A stretch of 64,000 bases of DNA from positions 2,108,001 to 2,172,000 of the forward strand of contig NZ_CP055930.1 of assembly GCF_013927005.1 (NCBI RefSeq). Direction: 5' to 3'. The notes under the pieces were generated by a model, which was not told the DNA's origin, did no database searches, and saw only the letters and a program-made list of their open reading frames with translations. Each line of letters opens with the position of its first letter. The stretch's first letter is position 1. Source of the DNA: Enterobacter sp. RHBSTW-00175 (lineage in GTDB: Bacteria > Pseudomonadota > Gammaproteobacteria > Enterobacterales > Enterobacteriaceae). Both the position numbers and the translations under genes were made by a program. Shown here one piece after another: positions 38,788 through 49,479 of this stretch.

Positions 38788-39513
38788 ATGGACAACCTCA
38801 ATCTTAATAAACACATTTCCGGCCAGTTCAACGCAGAGCTGGAAAGCATCCGCACTCAGGTGATGACCATGGGTGGCATGGTCGAGCAGCAGCTTTCTGA
38901 TGCGATCACGGCGATGCACAACCAGGACAGCGAACTGGCGAAGCGCGTTATCGAAGGCGACAAAAACGTCAACATGATGGAAGTGGCGATCGACGAAGCC
39001 TGCGTACGTATTATCGCCAAGCGTCAGCCGACGGCGAGCGACCTGCGTCTGGTGATGGCTATCATCAAAACCATCGCCGAGCTGGAACGTATTGGTGACG
39101 TTGCGGATAAAATCTGCCGCACTGCGCTGGAGAAGTTCTCTCAGCAGCACCAGCCGCTGCTGGTGAGCCTGGAGTCGCTGGGGCGCCACACCGTGCAGAT
39201 GCTGCATGACGTACTGGATGCCTTCGCGCGTATGGATCTGGACGAAGCGGTACGTATTTACCGTGAAGACAAGAAAGTCGACCAGGAATACGAAGGCATT
39301 GTGCGTCAGCTGATGACCTACATGATGGAAGATTCACGTACGATCCCAAGCGTACTGACCGCGCTGTTCTGCGCGCGCTCTATCGAGCGTATTGGCGACC
39401 GCTGCCAGAACATTTGCGAATACATCTTCTACTTCGTGAAGGGGCAGGATTTCCGTCACGTGGGCGGCGACGAGCTGGACAAGCTGCTGGCAGGTAAAGA
39501 TCCGAAAGAGTGA
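38788..39513 (+). CDS. phoU: Phosphate signalling protein PhoU
   Basis: A 241-residue all-helical protein of two repeated three-helix bundles. The metal-binding motifs [10 protein letters not shown] and [10 protein letters not shown] mark the repeats. It links Pst to PhoR and prevents PhoB activation when phosphate is plentiful. I chose the ATG at 38788 ([14 protein letters not shown]) as in E. coli; the frame opens upstream at 38758 inside the pstB end. Confidence 0.97.
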
Positions 39514-39520
39514 TGTTTGT

Positions 39521-39550
39521 GGCGGGTAGCGCTAACGCTTACCCGCCCTA
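39521..39550. repeat. Single REP-like hairpin after phoU
   Basis: The arms GGCGGGTAGCG and CGCTTACCCGCC enclose a short CTAA loop. It shares the core of the paired REPs elsewhere in the window but stands alone between the converging phoU and yieH genes, where it could act as a bidirectional message end. Confidence 0.7.
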
Positions 39551-39557
39551 CATTCAC

Positions 39558-40223
39558 TTAACGCGTAATATCCCACCCGCGCGCCTTCCACAGCTCTGGC
39601 AGTTGCGCCAGTTCGGTAAAGGTCGTCACTTTTGGATGATCGATCGGTTTGTTATGTGGGTCAGCGCAGAAGTAAAACACTTCCATTCCCGCATCGATCC
39701 CTGACTGTGCGCCAGCAGACGAGTCATCCACCAGAATGCAGTTTTCTACGTTGACGTTCATCGCCTTCGCCGCGTGGAACATCAGCGCCGGGTCTGGCTT
39801 CCAGCGCTGGATATCGTAGCCGCTAAACAGTTTTTCCGGGAAATGGTGCAACATCTCAAGCTTACCCAGCGAGTGCTGCATTTTGCTGACCGGACCATTG
39901 GATACCACGCAGATTGGCACTGTCATCGCATCCAGAAGCGCATTTGCTCCGGCAATGACCTCCAGCTCCGAGTCGAACAGGCGTGCGACCTCGGCGCGGT
40001 AAACAGGCTCCAGAGCGGCTTTTGCCAGCGCCACGCTATGCTCTTCATTAATGATGTCGATGATCTCGTACAGTTTCACGCCCTTAAAGCGTTTGAACAC
40101 CTCTTCGAGATCGAGCGTAATGCCAAATTCCTGAAACATGGAGACATACGCACGGGAACAAATGACCTCGCTGTCGACAAGCGTACCGTCGCAGTCGAAA
40201 AATACCGCCTCAATTCCGGACAT
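39558..40223 (-). CDS. yieH: HAD-superfamily phosphatase YieH
   Basis: A 221-residue phosphatase of HAD subfamily IA. Motif I is FFDCDGTLVDSE (residues about 7-18), motif II SNGP, and the motif III/IV region KPDPALMFHAAK...ILVDDSSAGAQSG. The E. coli protein hydrolyses 6-phosphogluconate and purine nucleotides in vitro. I chose the ATG at 40223 over an in-frame TTG at 40241. It is convergent with phoU. Confidence 0.93.
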   Translation of the reverse strand: MSGIEAVFFDCDGTLVDSEVICSRAYVSMFQEFGITLDLEEVFKRFKGVKLYEIIDIINEEHSVALAKAALEPVYRAEVARLFDSELEVIAGANALLDAMTVPICVVSNGPVSKMQHSLGKLEMLHHFPEKLFSGYDIQRWKPDPALMFHAAKAMNVNVENCILVDDSSAGAQSGIDAGMEVFYFCADPHNKPIDHPKVTTFTELAQLPELWKARGWDITR

Positions 40224-40272
40224 GCCTTTCCCTTTTAACAAGTTTAACGTTTACGTGGTGCAGTTTTACGAC

Positions 40273-40288
40273 ACGCAATCGTTGCCGT
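40273..40288 (+). promoter_or_regulatory. Candidate PurR operator upstream of adeP
   Basis: ACGCAATCGTTGCCGT matches the PurR consensus ACGCAAACGTTTGCGT at 13 of 16 positions. It lies about 100 bp before adeP, a purine permease gene, so purine repression is plausible. The core promoter was not found with confidence. Confidence 0.5.
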
Positions 40289-40389
40289 ATAAGCAAATTC
40301 AATGAAAAAAAGTACCCTATAACCGCCCTTATTGTCGCATTTTGGTATAGGATAGCGACGAATTTTCCCTCCTTGTTCGGAAATTTATG

Positions 40390-41727
40390 ATGAGTCAACA
40401 ACACACTACCCAGACATCTGGTCAGGGTCTGCTTGAGCGCGTGTTTAAACTGCGCGAGCACGGCACAACGGCACGCACCGAAGTGATCGCCGGTTTCACC
40501 ACCTTCCTGACGATGGTTTATATCGTTTTTGTTAACCCACAAATTCTGGGCGTTGCTGGCATGGATACCAGTGCCGTCTTCGTAACCACCTGTCTTATCG
40601 CGGCCCTCGGCAGTATTCTGATGGGGGTATTCGCGAACCTGCCAGTTGCGCTGGCACCGGCAATGGGGCTGAATGCCTTCTTCGCGTTTGTTGTGGTTCA
40701 GGCGATGGGCCTGCCGTGGCAAGTGGGGATGGGTGCTATTTTCTGGGGCGCGATTGGCCTGCTGCTCCTGACCATTTTCCGCGTACGTTACTGGATGATT
40801 GCCAATATTCCTGTGAGCCTGCGTGTGGGTATCACCAGCGGTATTGGTCTGTTTATCGGGATGATGGGCCTGAAAAACGCAGGGGTTATCGTGGCCAACC
40901 CGGATACGCTGGTCAGCATCGGTCATCTGACATCGCACAACGTTCTGCTGGGCGTGCTGGGCTTCTTTATCATCGCGATTCTGGCGTCCCGTAACATTCA
41001 TGCGGCGGTGCTGGTTTCCATCGTGGTGACAACGCTGCTGGGCTGGATGCTGGGTGATGTTCACTACACCGGCATCGTCTCTGCGCCACCGAGTGTTTCC
41101 ACCGTGATTGGTCACGTTGATCTGGCGGGCTCCCTGAATCTGGGTCTGGCGGGCGTGATTTTCTCCTTCATGCTGGTAAACCTGTTCGACTCCTCCGGTA
41201 CGCTGATCGGTGTGACCGACAAAGCAGGCCTGGCAGATGAGAAGGGCAAATTCCCGCGCATGAAGCAGGCGCTGTTCGTTGACAGTATTTCTTCCGTTGC
41301 GGGCTCCTTTATCGGCACCTCTTCTGTTACCGCTTACATTGAATCCTCTTCCGGGGTTTCTGTTGGTGGCCGTACTGGTCTGACAGCCGTAGTTGTCGGT
41401 ATTCTGTTCCTGCTGGTGATTTTCCTTTCTCCGCTGGCGGGGATGGTGCCACCGTATGCGGCTGCAGGTGCGCTGATTTATGTGGGCGTGCTGATGACAT
41501 CCAGCCTGTCACGCGTGAAGTGGGATGATTTAACCGAAGCGGTTCCCGCGTTTATTACTGCAGTAATGATGCCGTTCAGCTTCTCGATTACCGAAGGTAT
41601 CGCGCTGGGCTTTATCTCTTACTGTGTGATGAAGCTCGGTACCGGTCGTTTCCGCGACCTCAGCCCATGCGTCATCGTTGTGGCGCTGCTGTTTGTGCTG
41701 AAGATTGTGTTCATCGACGCCAAATAA
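40390..41727 (+). CDS. adeP: Adenine permease AdeP (NCS2/AzgA-like)
   Basis: A 445-residue proton symporter for adenine in the inner membrane, with about 14 hydrophobic segments. Family signatures include TEVIAGFTTFLTMVYI near the N-terminus, ALAPAMGLNAFFAF and FVDSISSVAGSFIGTSSVTAY. The second of two adjacent ATGs (40387 and 40390) gives the E. coli N-terminus. It is monocistronic, with a hairpin after the stop, convergent with yieF. Confidence 0.93.
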   Translation: MSQQHTTQTSGQGLLERVFKLREHGTTARTEVIAGFTTFLTMVYIVFVNPQILGVAGMDTSAVFVTTCLIAALGSILMGVFANLPVALAPAMGLNAFFAFVVVQAMGLPWQVGMGAIFWGAIGLLLLTIFRVRYWMIANIPVSLRVGITSGIGLFIGMMGLKNAGVIVANPDTLVSIGHLTSHNVLLGVLGFFIIAILASRNIHAAVLVSIVVTTLLGWMLGDVHYTGIVSAPPSVSTVIGHVDLAGSLNLGLAGVIFSFMLVNLFDSSGTLIGVTDKAGLADEKGKFPRMKQALFVDSISSVAGSFIGTSSVTAYIESSSGVSVGGRTGLTAVVVGILFLLVIFLSPLAGMVPPYAAAGALIYVGVLMTSSLSRVKWDDLTEAVPAFITAVMMPFSFSITEGIALGFISYCVMKLGTGRFRDLSPCVIVVALLFVLKIVFIDAK

Positions 41728-41732
41728 GCAGC

Positions 41733-41759
41733 AAGCCCTTTTCGAAGAAAAGGGCTTTA
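41733..41759 (+). terminator. Hairpin after adeP
   Basis: 11-bp arms AAGCCCTTTTC (41733-41743) and GAAAAGGGCTT (41747-41757) around a 3-nt loop. Only three T residues follow, but the A/T-rich arms could act in both directions between adeP and yieF. Confidence 0.7.
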
Positions 41760-41768
41760 GTGTTTGCA

Positions 41769-41800
41769 CCCTCTCCCGTGGGAGAGGGCTGGGGTGAGGG
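41769..41800. repeat. CCCTCTCCC/GGGAGAGGG dispersed hairpin, copy 1
   Basis: 9-bp perfect arms (41769-41777 and 41780-41788) followed by CTGGGGTGAGGG. The same arms occur at 63246-63266, and related ones at 62875-62901, so it is a dispersed intergenic repeat of this genome. Confidence 0.7.
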
Positions 41801-41817
41801 CATCAGGCCTCTCCAGT

Positions 41818-42384
41818 CTACGCTTTCACCCGCTTAATATAATCACCAAACGCCGTCAGCTGACCTGCCAGATGATCCCGCGTGCTTTGATCAACCACTT
41901 CACCCGTCTGCGCGTCGACCTTGTTCTGAATCACACCGCCCATAAATTCCGGCTTGTTCATCACCATTGCATCCAGGAATACCAGAATCTGGCGCAGATG
42001 ATACTGGCAGCGCGCGCCGCCAATGGCACCCATAGAGCTGGTCTGAATCAACACGGGCTTACCTGACAGCGGCTGCTGGGGTAAACGGGATAACCAGTCA
42101 ATCGCGTTCTTCAGGCCGCCTGGCACAGAATAGTTATACTCTGGCGTAACGATAACGACGCCGTCAGCCTGGCGAATCTGCTCTGCCAGCGCTTCGACGC
42201 TCTGTGGAAAACCGTCTTCCTGCTGAACATCGGCATCGTACAGTGGGATATCACCAATAGACGGCAGCGCTGAAACGTCCATTCCTGCCGGAGCCAGCTG
42301 TGGAAGAGAACGGGCAACCATCCCGTTAAATGAACCTTTGCGCAGGCTTCCCAGTAACGTAACAACTTTCAACGTATCAGACAT
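41818..42384 (-). CDS. yieF: NAD(P)H-dependent FMN/quinone reductase YieF (ChrR)
   Basis: A 188-residue flavodoxin-like reductase. The FMN phosphate loop is LLGSLRKGSFNG (about residues 9-20), and PEYNYSVPGGLKNAIDW is the NADPH_red family motif. The E. coli enzyme reduces quinones and chromate as a tetramer. Length equals E. coli. yieE follows upstream in the same orientation after 36 bp. Confidence 0.94.
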   Translation of the reverse strand: MSDTLKVVTLLGSLRKGSFNGMVARSLPQLAPAGMDVSALPSIGDIPLYDADVQQEDGFPQSVEALAEQIRQADGVVIVTPEYNYSVPGGLKNAIDWLSRLPQQPLSGKPVLIQTSSMGAIGGARCQYHLRQILVFLDAMVMNKPEFMGGVIQNKVDAQTGEVVDQSTRDHLAGQLTAFGDYIKRVKA

Positions 42385-42420
42385 GATTACTCCTTTTTCA
42401 TCATGATGGCCCTGGATGGG

Positions 42421-43167
42421 TCAGTTAAGGGTAAGAGCTTTTTCTGCCGGTAAACTGGTTAATCTCATTAAACGTGCGGCAGGCTCATTAGCGCGCGCCG
42501 GGACATCAGGAAGACTATGCCACCCGCGTCCACTGTCAAATTCCCAAATTTTGAGGCGTTCAATGGCCGGTGTAACGGCAATTGACCAAATCAGAACATC
42601 TTCCGCATCACTGAGCGCTTCAACCAGTGCCGCTTTTGAGGCTCGCAGCCGGCCTGAGCCGGGTAACAACTGAAGCAGCCGGGCATCATCAGAGGCGCAG
42701 CCTGATAATTTACGAATACTCTGGCGCAGCGTGATGAGCTGAGCCTTTGCTTCACTGGGATCGTTCTGGTTACGGATCCACAGTTTTTCGTTGCTTGAGA
42801 GCGGATACTCATCAAGCGTATTCACCCCCAGGAAGCTGTTGGTTGCTCGCTGGAGTTCCATATCCAGCCCGCAGTCGCCTTCGGTTGTGAGGGCAACGCC
42901 AATAATGTTGCCCGTGTAAGAGATAGAAAAGCGGGGAAGTTCCGGGTCAGCAAAGACCGGGCGACCTTCTGGCTGGGTGATGATATCTGGCAGCTCGCTG
43001 GTGCCGTACAGCATAAACATCAGTTCAGCGAGCAAGGCTCTTGAGGCTAAAAAGCGCGTCCGTCGATGTTCGGGGAGTTTGAGTGCCTCAGTGTGACATG
43101 CTGAAGAAATTCTGGCCGATACGAGGCGTCCTTCTGTGAGTGTCCCTCTTGCAAAGTGCGTTGCCAT
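42421..43167 (-). CDS. yieE: Phosphopantetheinyl transferase-like protein YieE
   Basis: A 248-residue protein resembling E. coli YieE (249 aa), a predicted 4'-phosphopantetheinyl transferase. The family features are a central GLDMEL (Mg2+ ligand) near residue 98, SISYTGN before it, and a weaker second metal segment; the canonical WxxKEA is only poorly matched (EAKAQLITLRQS), so activity is uncertain. It precedes yieF. The carrier protein it would modify is unknown. Confidence 0.85.
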   Translation of the reverse strand: MATHFARGTLTEGRLVSARISSACHTEALKLPEHRRTRFLASRALLAELMFMLYGTSELPDIITQPEGRPVFADPELPRFSISYTGNIIGVALTTEGDCGLDMELQRATNSFLGVNTLDEYPLSSNEKLWIRNQNDPSEAKAQLITLRQSIRKLSGCASDDARLLQLLPGSGRLRASKAALVEALSDAEDVLIWSIAVTPAIERLKIWEFDSGRGWHSLPDVPARANEPAARLMRLTSLPAEKALTLN

Positions 43168-43308
43168 TTTTCGCTCCTTGATAATGGTCGTATTCGGTTA
43201 AACGGTTACATCATTATCGCTTAACTTCTCTTCTGTTTTAATCAGTAAATGGGAGTAAGAGAAGCCTGAGGACTGAACTTTACATTTTCTTAGGCAAAAA
43301 TTGGATCG

Positions 43309-44271
43309 CTAGCTCAGTGGGGAGCCATACAGTGCCTTGATCGTCTCTCTGAGCCAGAGGATTTTCGGGTTGTGGCTGTTACGTTTATGCCAGATAAGCG
43401 TGAAGGGCACGGTCAGCTTTTCTGCCAGTGCGTCATCGACGGGAATGGGGAGTGTAATCAGCTTACGCTGGTGGAGTTGATTGTAGTGATGGCAGTAGTA
43501 CGGAGCGGTGGCAATATAGTTATGCCCCGGCTGCGCTGCCATAAACATCGACTGCTCGAACCCGGGCAGGCTCATGGCGATATTCCGCTCGCGGCCCATC
43601 TCTCTTAGCACTTCATCGAGTGCCCAGGTATCGCTACGTTCCCAGTAAACACTGATATGCGGGTAGCGCAGGAAGGTGTCGAGATCCCACTTTTCCTGAA
43701 GCGCCGGGTGATCTTCGCGCAGATAAACACAAGGACGGTCGCTGAACAGGATTTCATAGTCGATAAACCACGGCATCAGCTTAAGCAGTTCGCGGGAGCG
43801 TGGGTGCGTTTCGCGCCCGGTAAAACCGAGATCAACCTCTCCGCGCGTAATCGCGTCCAGCGAATCGTAATCCCACTGCCGCATCTTTACCGTGGCCTGT
43901 GGATAGCGTTGATTCACCTGCTCCAGCAGGGTATTGAAGCGGATCAGCATCAGCGGCGTTTCCGCCGCCATTTCGAATTTCAGGCCGCCAGGAGAGTCAT
44001 GGTGGAATTTATCGAGGATCTGATTGCCAATCTGCATCCAGTCGGCTAGATCTTGCTCAAGACTCACAGTCAGCGGCGTAGGCAGCAGCCCCAGCGGGGT
44101 TTTCACAAACAGCGGGTCCTCAAACCAGTCACGCAATTTCGCCAGCGATTTACTCACTGCCGACGGCGTAACGTTCATCCGCTTTGCGGCTTTGGTTACG
44201 CTGCGTTCCTGCAACAGAAGTTGCAGGGTTAACAACAGGTTAAGATCCAGGCTGCTGATGGGCTTCTTCAT
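43309..44271 (-). CDS. yidZ: LysR-family regulator YidZ
   Basis: A 320-residue LysR-type regulator. The N-terminal helix-turn-helix lies at about residues 8-65 ([25 protein letters not shown]), and the rest is the effector-binding domain. Its start overlaps the 3' end of mdtL by 32 bp, so it is cotranscribed with the exporter. E. coli YidZ (319 aa) is linked to anaerobic nitric oxide protection. The ligand is unknown. Confidence 0.93.
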   Translation of the reverse strand: MKKPISSLDLNLLLTLQLLLQERSVTKAAKRMNVTPSAVSKSLAKLRDWFEDPLFVKTPLGLLPTPLTVSLEQDLADWMQIGNQILDKFHHDSPGGLKFEMAAETPLMLIRFNTLLEQVNQRYPQATVKMRQWDYDSLDAITRGEVDLGFTGRETHPRSRELLKLMPWFIDYEILFSDRPCVYLREDHPALQEKWDLDTFLRYPHISVYWERSDTWALDEVLREMGRERNIAMSLPGFEQSMFMAAQPGHNYIATAPYYCHHYNQLHQRKLITLPIPVDDALAEKLTVPFTLIWHKRNSHNPKILWLRETIKALYGSPLS

Positions 44272-45415
44272 AATATGCGGCGGTCTGTATCACCATAAGT
44301 AAAAGAATGCACAGTATGCTACAGCCAATCAGTATCCCGATCAGCATATTCAGCGCGTTAAGACCAAGAACGGCCGCCAGCCAAATCCACAATGAAGAAC
44401 CGCAGACCTGGGCAATACCCAGTACCGAGCTTGCTACGCCTGCGCGCAGTGAGAATGGGCCAAGTGCCTGGCTCATTGCCACACCAAAACCAACGGAGAA
44501 TCCGGCGCAGATTAGGGTAATGCCTGCCAGCATAAAGGCGTGTGCGTTTGTCGTGGCCAGAATCACGCCCGCCGCCAGGAACAGCACCTGAGAGGTGAGC
44601 ATCAGCGTGCGCTGACGGAAAACATTCAGGGCGAAAGGTGTTGAGAACGAAACGGCCATGCTGACCAACGCCGTTGCTGCCATCACTGTAGAATATTCCC
44701 CGCGATCAAATCCCATCGTCTCCATCAGCAGTACCGGGGAAACGTTTACATAGGTCAGGATCACCGCCACGCTCAGGGTCGTGATGAGCAAACGGCTGAT
44801 GAAAAAGCGATTCAGGAGCTTTTCCGCCGGGTTAATCGTCGCGTTATGCCCTGCATTCTGCGCGCCTGGATGCGTTTCTTTAAGCACCACAGCAGACAGA
44901 ATAAAGACCAGCCCGCCCATCGCCGCCATTGTCCAGAACAGGCTCTGCCACGGGAACTTGAGCATAATCAGATAACCCACAACGGGTGCCAGCACGGGAA
45001 TAATGCAGGTGATGCCGTTCAGCATTGAAAGCACTTTGGCGCGTCGCTGGGCATTTAAGGTATCGCGCAGAATGGCAAAGGCCACCACGTAGCAGCCGCC
45101 AGCGCCAATACCCTGAATAAAGCGCCCGGCCAGGAACAGGCTACTGTCCTGAGCCATTGAACACAGAACAGAAGCCAGCGCAAAAATCACTGCACCGGTA
45201 ATGGCTACAGGCTGCCGGCCCGCTTTGTCCGCAATTTTTCCGGCAAATACCATCGATGACGCCATCCCTGCGAGATAGGCCGAAAACGCAATATGCAGCT
45301 GTGCTTCGCTGGCGCCCAGATCGCGGGCGATGTGCGGTAAACCCACCAGATACATATCAATACCTGACGGATAAAGCAGAACCAGCGCAAAACTACAAAA
45401 CAGAAAACGAGCCAT
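44240..45415 (-). CDS. mdtL: MFS multidrug exporter MdtL
   Basis: A 391-residue, 12-helix DHA1-family drug:proton antiporter. Motif A is [11 protein letters not shown] (about residues 60-70), and [11 protein letters not shown] is the antiporter motif C. E. coli MdtL confers chloramphenicol resistance when overexpressed. It is cotranscribed with yidZ, which starts before its stop. The gap to mnmE holds its promoter. Confidence 0.93.
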   Translation of the reverse strand: MARFLFCSFALVLLYPSGIDMYLVGLPHIARDLGASEAQLHIAFSAYLAGMASSMVFAGKIADKAGRQPVAITGAVIFALASVLCSMAQDSSLFLAGRFIQGIGAGGCYVVAFAILRDTLNAQRRAKVLSMLNGITCIIPVLAPVVGYLIMLKFPWQSLFWTMAAMGGLVFILSAVVLKETHPGAQNAGHNATINPAEKLLNRFFISRLLITTLSVAVILTYVNVSPVLLMETMGFDRGEYSTVMAATALVSMAVSFSTPFALNVFRQRTLMLTSQVLFLAAGVILATTNAHAFMLAGITLICAGFSVGFGVAMSQALGPFSLRAGVASSVLGIAQVCGSSLWIWLAAVLGLNALNMLIGILIGCSILCILLLMVIQTAAYYEEAHQQPGS

Positions 45416-45526
45416 AGATCCCCCATAGATGCAGGCAAGAAGAATAGGGGGAGAAAGGGGAAGAAGCGAGTTGCCATTTGGACAATGGTGATTTCCTGGG
45501 AGGAAATCACCCTGTATTTACGAACG

Positions 45527-46891
45527 TTACTTACCAATACAGAAACTGGAGAAAATCCGTCCCAGCAAATCATCCGAGGTGAACTCCCCGGTGATCTCGC
45601 TCAGATTCTGCTGCGCCAGACGCAGCTCTTCCGCCAGCAGTTCACCTGCCCAGGCACCGATCAGCTGTGCTTTACCCTGAACAAGATGGTTTGCCGCCTC
45701 TTCCAGCGCCTGCAGATGACGACGGCGCGCCAGGAAGCCGCCTTCCATGCTGGTGTCGAAGCCCATACTCTGTTTGAGATGGTTACGCAGGTCGTCCACG
45801 CCTTCACCAGTACGGGCCGACAGGCGGATCAGTGAGTGACCATTCACATCGCTGATGCCCAGCGTTTCGCCAGTTACATCCGCTTTGTTACGCACCACGG
45901 TGATGGGCAGTTTGGCTGGCAGACGGGCGATAAAGTCCGGCCAGATGTCCGCCGGGTCAACGGCAGCAGTGGTGGTGCCATCCACCATAAACAGGACGCG
46001 ATCGGCTTGCTCGATTTCCTGCCAGGCGCGTTCAATACCGATACGTTCCACTTCATCACTCGCATCGCGTAACCCGGCGGTATCGATGATGTGCAGTGGC
46101 ATCCCGTCGATATGAATATGCTCGCGCAGTACGTCACGCGTTGTCCCGGCAATATCGGTCACGATCGCCGCTTCACGGCCCGCCAGGGCATTCAACAGGC
46201 TCGATTTCCCGGCGTTAGGGCGACCAGCGATAACAACCTTCATCCCTTCACGCAGCAGGCTGCCCTGGCGTGCTTCGGCGCGTACTGCGTCGAGGTCGGC
46301 CATCACGCTGTTAAGCTGCGCTTCGATTTTGCCATCAGAAAGGAAATCGATCTCTTCGTCAGGGAAGTCGATAGCTGCTTCGACGTAGATCCTGAGGTGA
46401 GTAAGTGCTTCCACAAGGTGGTTCACGCGTGCGGAAAATGCGCCCTGAAGCGAGTTAAGAGCAGAGCGAGCAGCTTGTTCGGAGCTGGCGTCGATCAGGT
46501 CGGCAATCGCCTCGGCTTGTGCCAGATCGAGTTTGTCGTTCAGGAACGCACGTTCGGAAAACTCACCCGGTTTTGCGATACGCAGGCCAGGCAGGGTCAG
46601 AATACGTTTTAACAGCAAATCGAGGATAACCGGGCCACCGTGACCCTGTAGTTCCAGCACGTCTTCACCGGTAAAGGAGTTCGGGCCGGGGAACCACAGC
46701 GCAATACCCTGGTCCAGCGCAGTACCGTCGGCATCTTTAAATGGCAGATAGTCGGCATAGCGTGGTTTTGGCAGTTTGCCCAGCACGGCTTCGGCAACCT
46801 CGCGTGCCTTGAGGCCGGAGATGCGCAAAATACCTACACCACCGCGTCCCGGTGGGGTTGCCTGGGCGACGATAGTGTCGTTATGGCTCAT
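45527..46891 (-). CDS. mnmE: tRNA U34 modification GTPase MnmE
   Basis: A 454-residue G protein working with MnmG (also here) on wobble U34. The N-terminal formyl-THF-binding domain has [14 protein letters not shown]; the helical domain surrounds a Ras-like G domain with P loop [14 protein letters not shown] (near residue 226), switch [16 protein letters not shown] and NKAD. The C-terminus ends FCIGK with the conserved Cys. Length equals E. coli. Confidence 0.98.
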   Translation of the reverse strand: MSHNDTIVAQATPPGRGGVGILRISGLKAREVAEAVLGKLPKPRYADYLPFKDADGTALDQGIALWFPGPNSFTGEDVLELQGHGGPVILDLLLKRILTLPGLRIAKPGEFSERAFLNDKLDLAQAEAIADLIDASSEQAARSALNSLQGAFSARVNHLVEALTHLRIYVEAAIDFPDEEIDFLSDGKIEAQLNSVMADLDAVRAEARQGSLLREGMKVVIAGRPNAGKSSLLNALAGREAAIVTDIAGTTRDVLREHIHIDGMPLHIIDTAGLRDASDEVERIGIERAWQEIEQADRVLFMVDGTTTAAVDPADIWPDFIARLPAKLPITVVRNKADVTGETLGISDVNGHSLIRLSARTGEGVDDLRNHLKQSMGFDTSMEGGFLARRRHLQALEEAANHLVQGKAQLIGAWAGELLAEELRLAQQNLSEITGEFTSDDLLGRIFSSFCIGK

Positions 46892-46915
46892 GGTTTGTCT
46901 CTACTGTGTTGCAAT

Positions 46916-46940
46916 AAAAAAAGGCGGTCAATCGACCGCC
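46916..46940 (-). terminator. Terminator of the rpmH-rnpA-yidD-yidC operon
   Basis: On the minus strand GGCGGTC-GATT-GACCGCC (46940 to 46923) is followed by T7. It lies just after the yidC stop and before mnmE, so mnmE probably has its own promoter. Confidence 0.9.
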
Positions 46941-46965
46941 CTTATTTTAGCGTTAAGTTACCTGA

Positions 46966-48609
46966 TCAGGACTTTTTCTTTTCGCGGCTATGCAGGCCAC
47001 GTTTTTCCAGACCACGGTAAATCAGCTGCTGCTGAATAATGGTTACCAGGTTGCTGACGATATAGTACAGCACCAGACCTGACGGGAACCACAGGAAGAA
47101 CACGGTGAAGATGACCGGCATAAAGGTCATGATCTTCTGCTGCATCGGGTCGGTCACAGTGGTAGGCGACATCTTCTGAATGAAGAACATCGTGATACCC
47201 ATCAGGATCGGCAGGATGTAGTACGGGTCCTGTGCAGACAAGTCATGGATCCACAGTGCGAACGGCGCGTGGCGCAGTTCAACGGAGCCCATCAGCATGT
47301 AGTACAGTGCAAGGAAGATTGGCATCTGTATCACAAGCGGGAAGCAACCACCCAGTGGGTTCACTTTCTCTGCTTTGTACAGGGCCATCATTTCCTGGCT
47401 TTGACGCTGTTTATCATCGCCCAGACGCTCACGCATCGCCGCAATCTTCGGCTGCAACATGCGCATCTTCGCCATGGAGGTGTACTGCGCTTTAGTCAGC
47501 GGGTACATGATGCCACGAACGATAAAGGTGATAACGATGATGGAGAAGCCCCAGTTACCCAGGAAGCTGTGGATGAACTTCAGCAGCTTAAACAGCGGCT
47601 GAGAGATGAACCACAACCAACCGTAATCTACGGTCAGATCCAGGTGCGGCGCGACAGCGGCCATTTTGTCCTGGATTTCCGGGCCGACCCACAGGGTGCT
47701 ACCCAGGTTAGCCGTTTGACCCGGCTGAACCAGAACTGGCTCGGATTTGTAGCCGATAGCAGCAATGCCATTGCCCAGGTTTGCGGTGTAGAAGTTGTTC
47801 GTACCTTCGTTGCGCGGAACCCATGCAGTCGCAAAATACTGTTGCAGCATCGCAACCCAACCGCCTTTAGCGCTAACGTTCAGGTTTTCGTTATCGGCGA
47901 TGGTGTCGAATTTGTATTTCTCGTACTTCGCATCAGGCGTGGAGTATGCCGCGCCACGGAAGGTATGCAGCGCAAAGTTGCTGCTTCCAGTATCGCGATG
48001 CGTAGGCAGATTGATGGACTGCTTCAGCTGGCCAAAGGTTGCGAGTTCCAGTGGTTTTGCACCGGTGTTCTGCACGCTATAGCCCACGTTCACTGAATAT
48101 TCACCGCGTTTCAGGGTGAAAGATTTGGTGAAGGTGTTGCCCGCAGCATCAGTGTAAGTCAACGGGATCACGAGTTCGTTTTGGCCATCAGCCAGAACAA
48201 ACGCATCTTTATCGACGTTATACAGCGGACGCGGACCGTTCGCCGGGTTATCTGGGCCGTCACGACCGGTCAGGCCGCTCTGAGCCTGGTAGATAAACTG
48301 AGGCGTGGTTTCAAGTAACTGGAACGGTTCGTTAGATTTCAGTTCTTTTGGGTAGGTTAACAGCAGCGCCTGCTCAACATCACCACCACGGGTGTTGATA
48401 GTCAGCTCAAGCACATCGGTCTTAACCGTGATCTGTTTCCCCTGGCCACTGGCCGGCACGCCCTGGTCGGCGGCGCTACCCGCTGCTGTGGTCGTTGTCT
48501 GCGTGACCTGCTGTTGTGGTTGAGGATTTTTATCCTGCTCCCACGCCTGCCAGATCATGAAAGACACGAACAACAAAGCGATGATAAGAAGATTGCGTTG
48601 CGAATCCAT
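46966..48609 (-). CDS. yidC: Membrane protein insertase YidC
   Basis: A 547-residue inner-membrane insertase acting alone or with SecYEG; it inserts subunit c of ATP synthase among others. An N-terminal helix (about residues 5-22) is followed by the large periplasmic beta domain, then five core helices from about residue 350 (family motif [25 protein letters not shown] with the hydrophilic-groove Arg). The C-terminal tail is basic. Second-to-last stage of the rpmH operon. Confidence 0.98.
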   Translation of the reverse strand: MDSQRNLLIIALLFVSFMIWQAWEQDKNPQPQQQVTQTTTTAAGSAADQGVPASGQGKQITVKTDVLELTINTRGGDVEQALLLTYPKELKSNEPFQLLETTPQFIYQAQSGLTGRDGPDNPANGPRPLYNVDKDAFVLADGQNELVIPLTYTDAAGNTFTKSFTLKRGEYSVNVGYSVQNTGAKPLELATFGQLKQSINLPTHRDTGSSNFALHTFRGAAYSTPDAKYEKYKFDTIADNENLNVSAKGGWVAMLQQYFATAWVPRNEGTNNFYTANLGNGIAAIGYKSEPVLVQPGQTANLGSTLWVGPEIQDKMAAVAPHLDLTVDYGWLWFISQPLFKLLKFIHSFLGNWGFSIIVITFIVRGIMYPLTKAQYTSMAKMRMLQPKIAAMRERLGDDKQRQSQEMMALYKAEKVNPLGGCFPLVIQMPIFLALYYMLMGSVELRHAPFALWIHDLSAQDPYYILPILMGITMFFIQKMSPTTVTDPMQQKIMTFMPVIFTVFFLWFPSGLVLYYIVSNLVTIIQQQLIYRGLEKRGLHSREKKKS

Positions 48610-48611
48610 CG

Positions 48612-48869
48612 TTAGTGTTCTCTGGTATCAAATGGCCCTGGGGGGACGGGATCGTCTCCACCTGGGTGTAAAGGGTGGCATTTTAATACGCGTTTCACCG
48701 TCAACCAACTGCCTTTTATCACACCAAACCTGCGCAATGCCTCAATTCCGTAGCTTGAGCATGTTGGTGTGAAACGACAGTGCGGCCCGAGTAGCGGACT
48801 AATCAGGCGCTGATAGACCCTAATGAGGGCTATCAGGACCCGTGAGCCAGGCGACAGTGGCGGCGCCAT
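48612..48869 (-). CDS. yidD: Membrane protein insertion efficiency factor YidD
   Basis: An 85-residue small protein of the YidD (haemolysin/UPF0161) family with the Cys motif [15 protein letters not shown] and CHPLHPGG. It is thought to assist YidC. It overlaps the rnpA 3' end by 37 bp and ends two bases before yidC, so it is part of the operon. Confidence 0.95.
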
Positions 48870-49192
48870 AATTTTTCCAACGCTTCCGAGAGAGCACGGT
48901 TATCGAGGTCGGCAACCCCTTTTTTTGCCACCACCACGAAATCCATAGACGGGAGTTCATGTTGACGTAAACGGAAGCTCTCACGCGTCAGACGTTTAAT
49001 CCGATTGCGTTCGTGCGCACGCTTAACGTTTTTCTTGGCGACAGTTAGACCGATGCGGGGATGCCCCAGCGAATTTTGGCGGCCGAGGATGGTGATTTGC
49101 GGCGTGCCAGCCCGTTGTGGCTGCTGGAAGACGAAAGTGAATTGAGTGGGAGTTAACAAACGTAACTCCCTGGGAAATGCTAGCTTAACCAC
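48833..49192 (-). CDS. rnpA: Ribonuclease P protein component RnpA
   Basis: A 119-residue basic protein that assists the RnpB RNA in tRNA 5' maturation. The RNR signature [16 protein letters not shown] (about residues 59-74) is intact. It starts with GTG at 49192, giving the E. coli length. It lies 16 bp after rpmH and overlaps yidD. Confidence 0.97.
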
Positions 49193-49208
49193 TCAGGGGT
49201 TAGCTTTA

Positions 49209-49361
<153 letters not shown>

Positions 49362-49450
49362 CTAAACTTGAATAAATTCACTGACTTTTGCGTTTACCCG
49401 AACGAGTTTCGAACGACTAACGCCTCAGCGTGGGTGATTAAAGAGGCCGG

Positions 49451-49479
49451 ATTGTAATAATTGTACACTCCGGAGTCAA
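49451..49479 (-). promoter_or_regulatory. rpmH promoter
   Basis: On the minus strand the -35 is TTGACT (49474-49479) and the -10 is TACAAT (49451-49456), spaced by 17 bp. Position and quality fit a strong ribosomal protein promoter about 100 bp before rpmH. Confidence 0.75.

Noticed and set aside
40210..41115. A 301-codon minus-strand frame
   Set aside because: It is antisense to adeP, rich in His, Gln and Asn as expected for a complement of a hydrophobic gene, and has no family resemblance.
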